The notes: generated by a model from the sequence alone, not told the origin. A stretch of 64,000 nucleotides of DNA from Duodenibacillus sp. (GCA_017628205.1 JAGBZO010000041.1:1-64000); one strand, 5' to 3'; positions 47,252-56,870 are shown, counted from the stretch's first letter. Numbers and translations are program-made.

Positions 47252-48294
47252 TGGATCGAAAAAAAGACGTTCGACGACTCAATATCAAAACGGATTGCAT
47301 CGACATGACGCACGGTGCCGGCGGTCTGGCATCGGTACAACTGATCGAGGCCGTTTTTGCAAAGCACTTTACGAACGAATGGTTGGATGTCGGTCATGAC
47401 GGGGCGTTGTTGCCGCCGATTCAAAAGCCCGTTGCGGTGTCGTGTGACGCCCATGTCGTGTCGCCGTTGTTTTTCCCGGGCGGGGACATCGGTCGGTTGG
47501 CCGTCGCCGGTACGGTCAATGACGTGGCGATGTGCGGCGCCAAGCCGCTCTACATCACGGCGTCCTTCATTTTGGAAGAAGGTTTTCCTTTGGCCGACCT
47601 CGATCGTATCGTCGCCTCAATGGCTGAAACCGCGCGAGAAGCTGGTGTCGCTATTGTGACCGGTGATACCAAAGTGGTGGAAAAAGGCTTGGCCGACGGC
47701 GTTTACGTCGTTACCAGCGGGATTGGTGAAGCGTTGACAAGCCATCCGATCGATGGGCGCCAAGCTCGGGCGGGGGACGCCGTTCTGATCTCCGGTTCTA
47801 TGGGTGATCACGGGATGGCCATTTTGTCCTGCCGCGAGAACATGACGTTCGGAACGACGATTCAAAGCGACGCGGCTCCTTTGGCCGATATGGTCGCCGC
47901 TGTTTTGGCGGCGGCTCCCGATACGCGCGTATTGCGAGACCCGACCCGCGGCGGTTTGGCCGCGACGTTGAACGAAATCGCGAATCAAAGCCAGGTCGGG
48001 ATCGTGCTCGACGAAGAGGCTATTCCGGTCAAAACGGAAGTGGCCGCCGCATGTGAATTTTTGGGACTCGATCCGTTGTTCGTTGCCAATGAAGGGAAGG
48101 TCATCGTTATTTGTCCGGCAGAGCAGGCGCAAGCGGCGCTTCAAACCATGCGTTCGCATCCCAAGGGCAAGGACGCGGCGATTGTCGGCACCGTGACTGC
48201 GGACGGAGCCGGAGTGGTGGAAATGAAGACGCTCATGGGCGGTCGACGGATGGTCGATTGGCTCAATAGCGAACAATTACCGCGGATTTGTTAA
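47248..48294 (+). CDS. hypE: Carbamoyl dehydratase HypE
   Basis: 348 residues. It is a PurM-type ATPase with TDCIDMTHGAGGLASVQLI at the start, GDIGRLAVAGTVNDVAMCGA, and DPTRGGLAATLNEIA. It ends in PRIC, with the C-terminal Cys that receives the carbamoyl group and is dehydrated to thiocyanate. Four-base overlap with hypD. The order hypABFCDE is complete. Confidence 0.97.
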   Translation: MMDRKKDVRRLNIKTDCIDMTHGAGGLASVQLIEAVFAKHFTNEWLDVGHDGALLPPIQKPVAVSCDAHVVSPLFFPGGDIGRLAVAGTVNDVAMCGAKPLYITASFILEEGFPLADLDRIVASMAETAREAGVAIVTGDTKVVEKGLADGVYVVTSGIGEALTSHPIDGRQARAGDAVLISGSMGDHGMAILSCRENMTFGTTIQSDAAPLADMVAAVLAAAPDTRVLRDPTRGGLAATLNEIANQSQVGIVLDEEAIPVKTEVAAACEFLGLDPLFVANEGKVIVICPAEQAQAALQTMRSHPKGKDAAIVGTVTADGAGVVEMKTLMGGRRMVDWLNSEQLPRIC

Positions 48295-48295
48295 C

Positions 48296-49456
48296 ATGCC
48301 TCATCGTTTAAATACGGCTAAAAAAATGCTAGTTACGAAAAGACAATTGATCACGGCCATGGCTTTGGGGGCGGCGGGCGTCGTACCGACGCAATCATGG
48401 GCCAATACCCAATTTACCGTGACGGATTTGTTGAATCGACGCGTATCGTTTGACAAACAACCGGAAAAATTCGTTGTGGCCAGTTATCTCCCTACGTATT
48501 TCATGGTGGGCGGAGCGAACGCTTTGTCGCGTCTGGTTGGTATTGCCCGTGATGGATGGGAAAAGGCACGTGTAGCCGAGTACAAGCGATTCACGGAAGC
48601 GTTTTCGGATTTGAAAACCATACCGAGCGTCGGCGGGTATCATGATTCGGTATTGAACGTGGAGCGGATCATCGGATTGCATCCCGACGTGGTGCTTGTC
48701 GATTGTTTGCAAGCGGATTCCAACGCGGCTCGATTGAGACTGCTCGAGAAGGCGGGAATTCGGGTTGTCGTTCTTGACTATCATTCAATGCGCCCCGAGC
48801 GTCACGCGCGAAGCACGCAAATTTTGGGTCGATTGTTGGGACGGGAAGATCGCGCGAACGCTTTGTGCGATCGTTATCTCGGCGTGTTGAAAACGATCGA
48901 GGAGCGTCTCAAAACGATTCCCGAAACGCAAAAAAATCAACGCGTGTATCTTGAGAACGGAAGCAACGGCGTCAGTCGCTATGGCAATACGTACAACAGC
49001 GAATTTTTATGGGGCGGCATGCTCAAACAGCTGCAAGCACGCAATATCGCCGCCGACATGAAGATGTCGTACGGCGTCTTGGATCGTGAGTACGTTATCA
49101 GCCAAAATCCCGAAGTGCTTTTTATCGCCGGCAGCGTGTGGATTAACAATGCGCAAACCGATCAAATGCACATGGGTCTGACGGTCACGCCCGAGGACGC
49201 TCAACATCGACTGAACGGATTTGTACGTCGCGAGCACTGGCAGAAGCTGTCCGCGATCAAAACCAAGCGAGTGCATGCCGTGGACCACGGGAGTATTCGC
49301 TCGATGCTCGATCACGCTTTCTTCATGTATATGGCTCAGGTTCTGTATCCCGAAACGTTTGCGGATTTTGATGCCGACAAAGAAATTCGATCGATCTATC
49401 AAACCTATTTGCCGGAGCTCGATAGCTCGGGTACGTATGTTTTGCAGTGGCGATAA
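48296..49456 (+). CDS. BtuF/FecB-type periplasmic binding protein of an ABC importer
   Basis: 386 residues. The signal peptide is about residues 11-36 (LITAMALGAAGVVPTQSWA), then the TroA/BtuF-like fold: RRVSFDKQPEKFVVASYLPTYFMVGGANALSRLVGIA, SVGGYHDSVLNVERIIGLHPDVVLVD, and a C-terminal domain with HGSIRSMLDHAFF. This class binds Fe-siderophores, heme, cobalamin or Ni/Co chelates. It starts one base after hypE, so it is almost certainly in the hyp operon. That context favours nickel supply for HupSL (inference). Confidence 0.85.
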   Translation: MPHRLNTAKKMLVTKRQLITAMALGAAGVVPTQSWANTQFTVTDLLNRRVSFDKQPEKFVVASYLPTYFMVGGANALSRLVGIARDGWEKARVAEYKRFTEAFSDLKTIPSVGGYHDSVLNVERIIGLHPDVVLVDCLQADSNAARLRLLEKAGIRVVVLDYHSMRPERHARSTQILGRLLGREDRANALCDRYLGVLKTIEERLKTIPETQKNQRVYLENGSNGVSRYGNTYNSEFLWGGMLKQLQARNIAADMKMSYGVLDREYVISQNPEVLFIAGSVWINNAQTDQMHMGLTVTPEDAQHRLNGFVRREHWQKLSAIKTKRVHAVDHGSIRSMLDHAFFMYMAQVLYPETFADFDADKEIRSIYQTYLPELDSSGTYVLQWR

Positions 49457-49468
49457 GCGAGCTTTTCA

Positions 49469-50506
49469 ATGAGCTGTCACGATCAATACGCACAAACCAA
49501 CCGCAAACGACTCGGTGTGATTTTTGCCGGGGTGTTGTCGCTTGCGTTGTGTTCGTTGCTGGATATGGCGGTCGGTTCGTCCGACCTGTCGGTCCGATCG
49601 ATTGTCGGCGCTTTGATGGCGGGACCTGATGCGGAAACGCTCGAAAGCGTGATTGTGTGGGAGTTGCGTTTGCCGATGACGTTGACCGCCTTGAGCGTCG
49701 GCGTGGCGTTGGCTATCGCCGGTTTGCAAATCCAAAACATCACGGGTAACGCGTTGGCCAGCCCCTCGACTTTGGGCATTACGTCCGCCGCCAGTTTTGG
49801 CGCGGCCGTTTCCATTACGATGGGCCTGAGTGTGGGCGGGATGTTGTGGCTAGGATCGGCAATGAGCGCGTTGGTCATGGCGCTTGTCGTTTCGCTGGCC
49901 ATTTATTTGTTGAGTCAAAGGCGAGGCATGACGCCGCAAACGGTCATTTTGGCCGGGATCGTGATGAATTTTTTCTTCATGGCTTTGCAGCAACTCCTTG
50001 TCTATTGGGCCAGTCCCGAAATCGCACAATTGATTAACGGGTGGACGTTCGGCAACTTGGAGCGCTCCGGTTGGTTGTCGGTCTCCGTAGCCGGCTGTTG
50101 TTCCGTTCTGGCTCTGTTGGTCTTGATTCGCCATACGTGGGCAATGACGGCGTTGACGTTGGGTGAAGAACGCGCGCTCAGTTTGGGGATTCCCGTCAGA
50201 CGACTGCGAGTCATGGCGTTTTGCGTCTCGGCGGTTTTGATTGCAAGCGCCGTCTCGTTTATCGGCACGATCGGTTTTGTCGGCTTGGTGGCCCCGCATT
50301 TGGCCAAATTGACGTTGGGGGATGATCAACGCTTTTTGTTGCCCGGAACGGCCTTGGCCGGCGCTCTGTTGCTGACGGCCAGTTCGGTCGTTGCGAAGCT
50401 GTTGTCGGCGGGTGCCGTTTTGCCGGTGGGTATCATGACCAGTTTGATCGGCGTGCCGTTTTTGCTCTTCTTGATGGTTCGACAGGGTGCGGGAGCGCGA
50501 GCATGA
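49469..50506 (+). CDS. FecCD-type ABC permease
   Basis: 345 residues with nine or ten membrane segments. Family signatures are VIVWELRLPMTLTALSVGVALAIAGLQIQNITGNALASPSTLGI (beginning RLPMTLTAL) and the EAA-like stretch FIGTIGFVGLVAPHLAKLTLG. It is the single permease of the importer and would work as a homodimer. It lies 12 bases after the binding protein, overlapping the ATPase gene by four. Confidence 0.92.
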   Translation: MSCHDQYAQTNRKRLGVIFAGVLSLALCSLLDMAVGSSDLSVRSIVGALMAGPDAETLESVIVWELRLPMTLTALSVGVALAIAGLQIQNITGNALASPSTLGITSAASFGAAVSITMGLSVGGMLWLGSAMSALVMALVVSLAIYLLSQRRGMTPQTVILAGIVMNFFFMALQQLLVYWASPEIAQLINGWTFGNLERSGWLSVSVAGCCSVLALLVLIRHTWAMTALTLGEERALSLGIPVRRLRVMAFCVSAVLIASAVSFIGTIGFVGLVAPHLAKLTLGDDQRFLLPGTALAGALLLTASSVVAKLLSAGAVLPVGIMTSLIGVPFLLFLMVRQGAGARA

Positions 50507-51282
50507 TCACTTTGAATTTGAGAGGCTTGAGCGTCCGTTTGGGTAACCGAGCTGTTTTGTCGAACATCGACGCCGATTTCCAAGGCGGGCAAATTGTCAG
50601 TTTGGTCGGACAAAACGGTTGTGGTAAAACGACCCTGTTAAAGGCCGTTGCGGGTATTTGCTCGCACGATGGCGACGTATTGATTCAAGAAGACGGCAAG
50701 ATCGTTTCGCGCAAAGCGGTCCGATACATGCCGCAACTTTCCACAGTCACGAGCCGACTGACCGTATTTGAAATGGTGCTGTTGGGGCTCGAGGGCCAAC
50801 TGGGTTGGCGCGTGGATAAAGAAACGTTCGATCGGGTCGATCGCATGTTGCATTTGTTGGAGATCGACCGATTTGCCCATGCGCCTGTCGCATCGTTGTC
50901 GGGCGGTCAAAAACAATTGGTTTTCCTAGCGCAGGTATTCGTGTCTTCTCCCAAGGTGCTGTTGCTTGACGAACCGACGAGCGCTCTGGATTTGCGCTAT
51001 CAACTCGTGGTGATGAATGCCATCGAGCGCTATACGAAAGCGACGGGGGCGGTGACCATTGTCGTCATGCACGATTTGGTCACGGCGTCGCGATTTTCTC
51101 AAAAAGTTTTGATGCTCAATGAAGGGAACGTATTGGCTTATGACGCACCGGAAAACGTTTTCTCTTCCGACAGACTGGAAAGCGTTTACGGGGTCAAGGT
51201 GTTGATTGAGCCTTCCCGTCTTGGTGCCATTCACGTGGTGCCAGTGGAGCCGATTCCTCAACCTCACGAACCTCATCACTGA
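50503..51282 (+). CDS. FecE-type ABC ATPase
   Basis: 259 residues. Walker A GQNGCGKTTLL, signature LSGGQKQ, Walker B VLLLDEPTSALD, and H-loop VVMHD. The C-terminus ends PHEPHH, a short His cluster not typical of FecE homologues. It powers the FecCD-type permease upstream. It is the last gene of the hyp/importer operon, followed by a strong terminator. Confidence 0.93.
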   Translation: MITLNLRGLSVRLGNRAVLSNIDADFQGGQIVSLVGQNGCGKTTLLKAVAGICSHDGDVLIQEDGKIVSRKAVRYMPQLSTVTSRLTVFEMVLLGLEGQLGWRVDKETFDRVDRMLHLLEIDRFAHAPVASLSGGQKQLVFLAQVFVSSPKVLLLDEPTSALDLRYQLVVMNAIERYTKATGAVTIVVMHDLVTASRFSQKVLMLNEGNVLAYDAPENVFSSDRLESVYGVKVLIEPSRLGAIHVVPVEPIPQPHEPHH

Positions 51283-51325
51283 GGCGTTCGGTTGGATGGC
51301 GCACGAAAAATAAAAGATTGGGATC

Positions 51326-51363
51326 AAAAAAAGCGATGCATTTAACGATGCATCGCTTTTTTG
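51326..51363. terminator. Bidirectional terminator after the importer operon
   Basis: AAAAAGCGATGCA pairs with TGCATCGCTTTTT around eight bases. It separates the plus-strand hyp/importer operon from the minus-strand ABC ATPase gene. Confidence 0.88.
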
Positions 51364-51376
51364 TTGTCCTTGAAGA

Positions 51377-52111
51377 TTAGTGCGACAAAATCTTGGACAA
51401 GAACTGTTGAGCACGTTCGGATCGGGGAGAGCCGAAGAATTCGTCCTTAGGACTGTCTTCGATGATTTCACCAGCTTCCATGAAGATCACACGGTCGGCC
51501 ACCTTGCGGGCAAAGCCCATTTCGTGGGTGACGACCATCATGGTCATGCCTTCGCGAGCGAGCTGAACCATGACGTCCAACACTTCGTTAATCATTTCCG
51601 GGTCGAGTGCGGAGGTCGGTTCGTCGAACAGCATGCAGATCGGGTCCATAGCCAAGGCACGGGCGATTGCCACGCGCTGTTGCTGACCGCCGGAGAGCTG
51701 TCCGGGGAACTTTGCGGCATGCTTGAGCAGGCCGACGCGATCCAACAGCTTGAGACCGCGTTCCGTTGCGTCTTCACGCGTACGACCCAAAACCTTCATC
51801 TGAGCCAGCGTCAGATTGTCCGTGATAGACAGGTGAGGGAACAGCTCGAAGTGTTGGAACACCATGCCGACGTGAGAACGCAACTTGGGAAGGTCGGTCT
51901 TGGGATCGCCTACGTTAACGCCGTTGACAAGGATTTCGCCCTGTTGGAACGGTTCCAACGCGTTGACGGTTTTAATCAGCGTGGACTTGCCGGAACCCGA
52001 GGGGCCGCAAACCACGACGACTTCGCCTTTTTCAACGGAGGTCGTGCAATCCTTGAGAACCTGAAAAGAGCCGTACCACTTGCTCACGTTTTTAATTTCG
52101 ATCATCGGCAT
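51377..52111 (-). CDS. Amino-acid-type ABC transporter ATPase (GlnQ/GltL family)
   Basis: 244 residues. MIEIKNVSKWYGSFQVLKDC is the PAAT-family start. Walker [29 protein letters not shown] and LFDEPTSALDPEMI follow. Homologues energise import of glutamate, glutamine, arginine or other polar amino acids. No permease or binding protein gene is adjacent, so its partners are elsewhere. The start is placed at ATG 52111 after GAAGGA; a TTG at 52129 is open but weaker. Confidence 0.9.
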   Translation of the reverse strand: MPMIEIKNVSKWYGSFQVLKDCTTSVEKGEVVVVCGPSGSGKSTLIKTVNALEPFQQGEILVNGVNVGDPKTDLPKLRSHVGMVFQHFELFPHLSITDNLTLAQMKVLGRTREDATERGLKLLDRVGLLKHAAKFPGQLSGGQQQRVAIARALAMDPICMLFDEPTSALDPEMINEVLDVMVQLAREGMTMMVVTHEMGFARKVADRVIFMEAGEIIEDSPKDEFFGSPRSERAQQFLSKILSH

Positions 52112-52384
52112 CGGGGTTGTATCCTTCAATAAGGCGGGCGGCAGTCTCTTGCCGTCTTTGTCATCTAAAACTTTGAGAGGGAAAGGAACGTCCGCGTTCC
52201 GCTCGGGCGGCGGACATGCCTTTAAAAATCAGCAGTATCTGTTATTTTAGAACATGTTCGCATAAAGTCGACTGAGTTTTTTCAAACAATGTGTATTTTT
52301 GCAAGATAAATAGGGGCTTTGGCGGGGTTTGTTCTAAAGTACGCTTAATGAATCGACAGATTTGCTTGAAATAACGTAAGAAAC
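52112..52384. promoter_or_regulatory. Divergent intergenic region
   Basis: 273 bases between the ABC ATPase (minus) and the patatin/porin gene (plus). GTCCGC and GCGGAC can pair near 52189-52214. The right half is AT-rich with several A/T runs around 52235-52325. No promoter is clear enough to assign. Confidence 0.4.
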
Positions 52385-54643
52385 ATGTTGAGTCCAAAAG
52401 TGCTTTTTCGCATTCTGAATCAATGTCTCGTTGCCGGCATGATGGGGTTGAGCGTCTGTGTCGTCCAGGCGGCGCCCGAGACGGAACGTACGGCCGAGGT
52501 CGAACCTGTCGGGTTGGTGTTGAGCGGCGGAGGCGCGAGAGGTTTCGCGCACATCGGCGTGCTCAAAGCATTGGAAGAGTTGCGCGTCCCCGTCGATCTT
52601 GTCACGGCGACCAGTATGGGCGCTTTGGTGGGCGGAGCGTACGCCGCCGGTCTTTCTCCGGAACACATTGAACGCATCACGCTGGGCGTACACTGGCCGT
52701 CGATGTTGGCGCCGAGACCTGAGCGCGAACAATTGGCATGGCGACTCAAAGAGGACGATCGTTTGGGGTTGGGACTGGCCGAAGTCGGTTTGACCAAACG
52801 AGGATTGTTGTTTCCGTCCGAAGTGATTCCCGCGCATGAACTCGAGATGTTTCTTGAACGATCTACGGCCCCCGTTCGACAGGAAACGAATTTGAACCGC
52901 TTGTCGATTCCGTTTGCCTGTATCGCGACGGATCTGCGAACCGGCGAGTCGGTCGTTTTGCAAGAAGGCGTGACGTTGCCTCAGGCCATGCGGGCGTCCA
53001 TGTCGATACCGGGGGTGTTCGCTCCCGTTCGATTGAACGGACGACTGTTGGTGGACGGCGGTTTGGTCGACAATTTGCCGATTGTCGAAGCTCGAAAACT
53101 CGGTGCGAAAAAACTCATTGCCGTTAATGTCGGCACCCCGTTGGGGCAGGTGGGAGAGTTTTCCAGCATCGTTGATTTTACGGGGCAAATGATTTCGATT
53201 CTGACCGAGCAGAATGTCAAGACCTCTCTAATGCACGTGGGGGGCGACGATGTTTTGATCACGCCCGATTTGTCCGAGTTTAACTCTGCCGACTTCGAAA
53301 AGGCCGAGCAGATCATTCGCGTCGGCTATGAGGCGACCATGGCTCATAAGGAGCGACTGCAACGGTACAGTGTTTCGCCCCAAGTCTACGAACAATGGCG
53401 AGGACAACACAGACTCGCCACGTCGACTCAAGAGCAATATCGCATTGATTCGGTTCGTGTCGAAGGAGTGACGCATGCGAACAAGGACGCGGTGCTTGGA
53501 TCGTTGGATATGGATATTTCCAAACCCGTCTCGGTATCGGACATTGAAGAGTCGGCGCGATTGATTTGGGCGGACGGCCATTACAGCAGCGTCCCCTATC
53601 GTTTCGAACCCGGGCCGAACAATACCGAAGTGTTGGTGTTCGAACCGAAAGAAAAGGAGTGGGGCGCTTCGACATTGCGTATCGGCGGTAACGTTCAAAC
53701 GAATTTCCGCGACAACCATACGTACAACCTGTTGCTCGCGCACACGATGTCTTGGGTCAACGCTTGGGGCGCCGAATGGCGCAACGAGCTGCAGTTCGGG
53801 CATGAACGCGGTTTCCTGACGCAATGGACGCAGCCACTGGGAGCGGGCAGTCCTTGGTTCGCCCGACCGTTTGTCGATTACCGATGGCTTCCGTTTGACG
53901 TTTACGATCAAGGCGATCACCCGATCGCTCAATACAGAACGGAAAAATTCCAAACAGGGATCAAGATCGGACGTTCGATCGCCAGAAAAGCCGTTGCCAA
54001 TGTGGACGTCGGGTGGATTGAACTGAAAACGGTCGAAGAGATCGGGACGTTGAACATGGGGCGCAAGCTCAACTCGCCCTATGTCGGCGGGCAGTTATGG
54101 TACGACACGTTGGACAACGCCAGCTTCCCGACCAAGGGGCTGTATGTGGAGGCGGATGCCTGGTATTACTGGGGACACGATCGTGAGCGCAGCAGTTTCA
54201 GCAACAGTAACGGAACATATCGCGTGTCCGCGATGCTTCCGATCGCTCTCAATCGTCGTTGGACGCTGACGCTGAATGGTGAAATCGGGCGTTCCGATAC
54301 ACCGGGTTACTTCAATCTCGGCGGTGTTTTCAAGTTGTCCGGTTCCCCGTTCGGCCGTTTCTCCGGTTCTAACATGGAGTTCGGGCGCATCAGTTTGACG
54401 CGCCGTCTGAAGGGGGATTGGTCCGGTTTGGACATGCCCATGTACGGCGGGATCAGTTTCGAGGCCGGACGGGCATACGATTCCAACGATTTCGGCCTGA
54501 AGATGTCGGATCGTGACTGGAAACAGTCCGGCAGCCTTTTTGTCGGTGCCGACACGTGGATCGGTCCCATGTATCTCGTCGTGGGACACACGCGCGGCCA
54601 TAGTACGTCGCTCGTCTTTTATTGGGGACGCTTGCCGTTGTAA
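52385..54643 (+). CDS. PlpD-like patatin phospholipase with POTRA and outer-membrane barrel (type Vd)
   Basis: 752 residues. Signal peptide about 1-29. The patatin domain (40-330) has oxyanion loop GGGARG (48-53), nucleophile S77 in ATSMGA and D224 in VDGGLVDN. A single POTRA-like domain (about 345-420, YRIDSVRVEGVTHANKDAVLGSL) leads into a 16-strand-type barrel ending in SLVFYWGRLPL. PlpD-type proteins export their patatin domain through the barrel. The elbow is A-x-S-x-G rather than G-x-S-x-G. Lipase activity is inferred. Confidence 0.85.
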   Translation: MLSPKVLFRILNQCLVAGMMGLSVCVVQAAPETERTAEVEPVGLVLSGGGARGFAHIGVLKALEELRVPVDLVTATSMGALVGGAYAAGLSPEHIERITLGVHWPSMLAPRPEREQLAWRLKEDDRLGLGLAEVGLTKRGLLFPSEVIPAHELEMFLERSTAPVRQETNLNRLSIPFACIATDLRTGESVVLQEGVTLPQAMRASMSIPGVFAPVRLNGRLLVDGGLVDNLPIVEARKLGAKKLIAVNVGTPLGQVGEFSSIVDFTGQMISILTEQNVKTSLMHVGGDDVLITPDLSEFNSADFEKAEQIIRVGYEATMAHKERLQRYSVSPQVYEQWRGQHRLATSTQEQYRIDSVRVEGVTHANKDAVLGSLDMDISKPVSVSDIEESARLIWADGHYSSVPYRFEPGPNNTEVLVFEPKEKEWGASTLRIGGNVQTNFRDNHTYNLLLAHTMSWVNAWGAEWRNELQFGHERGFLTQWTQPLGAGSPWFARPFVDYRWLPFDVYDQGDHPIAQYRTEKFQTGIKIGRSIARKAVANVDVGWIELKTVEEIGTLNMGRKLNSPYVGGQLWYDTLDNASFPTKGLYVEADAWYYWGHDRERSSFSNSNGTYRVSAMLPIALNRRWTLTLNGEIGRSDTPGYFNLGGVFKLSGSPFGRFSGSNMEFGRISLTRRLKGDWSGLDMPMYGGISFEAGRAYDSNDFGLKMSDRDWKQSGSLFVGADTWIGPMYLVVGHTRGHSTSLVFYWGRLPL

Positions 54644-55384
54644 TCAGGCGCAAATCGTGCAGTCGGGATCGCGGGTAACGGACAGTTCCTGAAACTGCAT
54701 TCGGAGGGTGTCGACCAACAAAAGGCGATTGGTGAGCGTTTGCAGATTGGCGGCCGCCTTTAGCGCTTCACAGGCGGCCATCATGCCGATCATGCCGACG
54801 GACGGGGTAAAAACGCCGGTGGAGGAGGCTTTGACGTCCGTTTCTTCGTCTTCCGGGAACAAGCATCCATAGCAGGGCGTTTGGGTATGACGGAAGTCGA
54901 ACACGCAAAGTTGGCCACTGAAACGCACGACGGAGCTGGTAACCAAAATTTTTCGTGCGTTTCGAGCGGCTCGATTCACGGCATGTCGCGTTTTAAAGTT
55001 GTCGGTACAGTCAAGAACGATGTCGCACGATTGCATCAACTCGGCCAGCAACGCGTCGTCCGCCCATTGGGTGACGGCGACGACGGGGACGTCGGGATTG
55101 ATGTCTTTGAGCGCGAGTTGAGCACTCAGCGCCTTATTCATGCCGACACGAGCCGGCGTGTGCAAAATTTGACGCGGCAGATTGCTGATTTCGACCCGGT
55201 CGGCATCGACGATCGTCAAATGACCGATCCCCGACTCGGCCAACGCCAGAGCGGCAGGGCATCCCAAGCCGCCCGCACCGATAATGAGGCATCGCGTACG
55301 CGCGATGGCTTGTTGCCCCTCAATACCCAATTCGTCGAGAAGCGCCTGACGGCTGTAGCGCTCGGGAATGCCGGCTGTCGTCAT
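54644..55384 (-). CDS. moeB: Molybdopterin-synthase adenylyltransferase MoeB (ThiF/HesA family)
   Basis: 246 residues. ATP-binding IGAGGLGCPAALALAESG, RQ and DCTDNFKTR are the E1-like core, and zinc CxxC pairs are CYGC and CTIC at the end. It adenylates the C-terminus of MoaD for sulfur transfer in molybdopterin synthesis, or acts on ThiS-like carriers. There is no fused rhodanese domain. It overlaps the ctpA stop by four bases, forming the envC-ctpA-moeB operon. Confidence 0.92.
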   Translation of the reverse strand: MTTAGIPERYSRQALLDELGIEGQQAIARTRCLIIGAGGLGCPAALALAESGIGHLTIVDADRVEISNLPRQILHTPARVGMNKALSAQLALKDINPDVPVVAVTQWADDALLAELMQSCDIVLDCTDNFKTRHAVNRAARNARKILVTSSVVRFSGQLCVFDFRHTQTPCYGCLFPEDEETDVKASSTGVFTPSVGMIGMMAACEALKAAANLQTLTNRLLLVDTLRMQFQELSVTRDPDCTICA

Positions 55385-56841
55385 TCGGGTTGATCCTTCT
55401 TCTTGGCGGAGTCTTGAGCTTGTCGTTCCGCTTTCAACTTGGCTTGTACGTCTTCGTGCGTAACGACTTTCTGACCGAGCAAGTGCGCTTTTGCTTGTTG
55501 CAACGGGAAGTCCTTTTCATCGCCAAAGACATAGCGCAACTTGGGCATGGTGAACTCGTGATCTTCAAGAGCGTCTTCTTCCGAATCCTCGTTGTGATCG
55601 TTGCGTTTGTTTGTCTTGTCCTCAAGGTGGTGGGCCAGATCCGCTTCACGCAGGTTGAAAGACGGGTAGTTTCCTTCGGGCGTGTCGTCCACGGCGATGT
55701 CGGGCGTGATGCCCTTGGCCTGAATCGTGCGGCCCGACGGCGTGTAATAGCGTGCGGTCGTGAGCTTGAGGCCGTTGGTGTTTTCGCCCTTGACGCGCAA
55801 GGACAGAATGGTTTGTACGCTTCCCTTACCGAACGAGCGAGACCCCATGATCGTTGCGCGTTTGTGATCTTGCAACGCGCCGGCGACGATTTCAGAAGCC
55901 GAAGCGGATGCGGGATTGATCAGAACGACAATGGGAACGGATCGCGTGGCGGCGGGCAACGAGGCGATGAAATCTTTCTCTTTGACGCTCGTGCGGTAAT
56001 CTTCCAACGTGGCCTTGAACAAGCGTTCGCTTTCGGCGTCTCGGCCGCGCGTCGAGACGACCAGAGCGTTGTGCGGCAAGAAAGCGGCAGATACGCCGAT
56101 GGCGCTGTTGAGCAAGCCGCCGGGGTTGTTGCGCAAGTCGATGACCAGCCCCTTGAGATTGTTCGTCTCATGGAGTTTCGTCAGTGCCTTGGCAAAGTCT
56201 TCCGTCGTATGCTCTTGGAATTGAGAGATGCGCACGTATCCGAGACCGTCGGACAAAGGCTTGGATTTGACGGACTGAATTTTGATGATGTCGCGCACGA
56301 TCTTGAGGACGATCGGCTTGGCTTCGCCCTTGCGGGCGATGGTCAAAACGATGCTGGTGTTGGGTTTGCCGCGCATCAACTTGACGTTCTCGTTCAACGA
56401 CAGATCGGCCGTTGCTTTGTCGTCGATTTTGATGATGAGATCGCCCGCCATGACGCCGGCACGAGCGGCCGGCGTGTCGTCGATCGGACTGACTACGCGC
56501 ACGCCTCGAGAATCCTTGGTCACCTCGATACCCAATCCGCCGAATTCGCCGGACGTGCTCTCTTCCATGGCTTTGAATGCCTTGAAGTCCAAATAAGAAG
56601 AGTGCGGGTCAAGCCCTTCGACCATGCCCTTGATGGCGTTTTCCAACAACTTGCTGTCGGAAACTTCGTCAACGTAGAAATGCTTGATCGAACCGAAAAC
56701 ATCGGCAAACAGTTGGATGTCTTCCAGAGGCAACTCAACGGTTTGTCTTTTTTCAGCACTGGCATTGAAGCTCATGGTCATGATCAGACCGGAGACGAGC
56801 CCGGTCGTGACAAGACAAGCGGAACGAAGCAGAGAATTCAT
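55381..56841 (-). CDS. ctpA: S41-family carboxy-terminal processing protease CtpA
   Basis: 486 residues. N-terminal membrane segment/signal (1-30), a PDZ domain (about 95-175, GVRVVSPIDDTPAARAGVMAGDLI) and the peptidase core. The catalytic Ser lies in NPASASASEIVAGAL and Lys in SRSFGKGSVQTI. The C-terminal tail (400-486) is charged with KNKR/DE runs. It cleaves periplasmic proteins near their C-termini and works on cell-wall enzymes. It lies 29 bases after envC. Confidence 0.95.
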   Translation of the reverse strand: MNSLLRSACLVTTGLVSGLIMTMSFNASAEKRQTVELPLEDIQLFADVFGSIKHFYVDEVSDSKLLENAIKGMVEGLDPHSSYLDFKAFKAMEESTSGEFGGLGIEVTKDSRGVRVVSPIDDTPAARAGVMAGDLIIKIDDKATADLSLNENVKLMRGKPNTSIVLTIARKGEAKPIVLKIVRDIIKIQSVKSKPLSDGLGYVRISQFQEHTTEDFAKALTKLHETNNLKGLVIDLRNNPGGLLNSAIGVSAAFLPHNALVVSTRGRDAESERLFKATLEDYRTSVKEKDFIASLPAATRSVPIVVLINPASASASEIVAGALQDHKRATIMGSRSFGKGSVQTILSLRVKGENTNGLKLTTARYYTPSGRTIQAKGITPDIAVDDTPEGNYPSFNLREADLAHHLEDKTNKRNDHNEDSEEDALEDHEFTMPKLRYVFGDEKDFPLQQAKAHLLGQKVVTHEDVQAKLKAERQAQDSAKKKDQPE

Positions 56842-56870
56842 ACGATACGAACGGTCGATTGATCAAAAAG

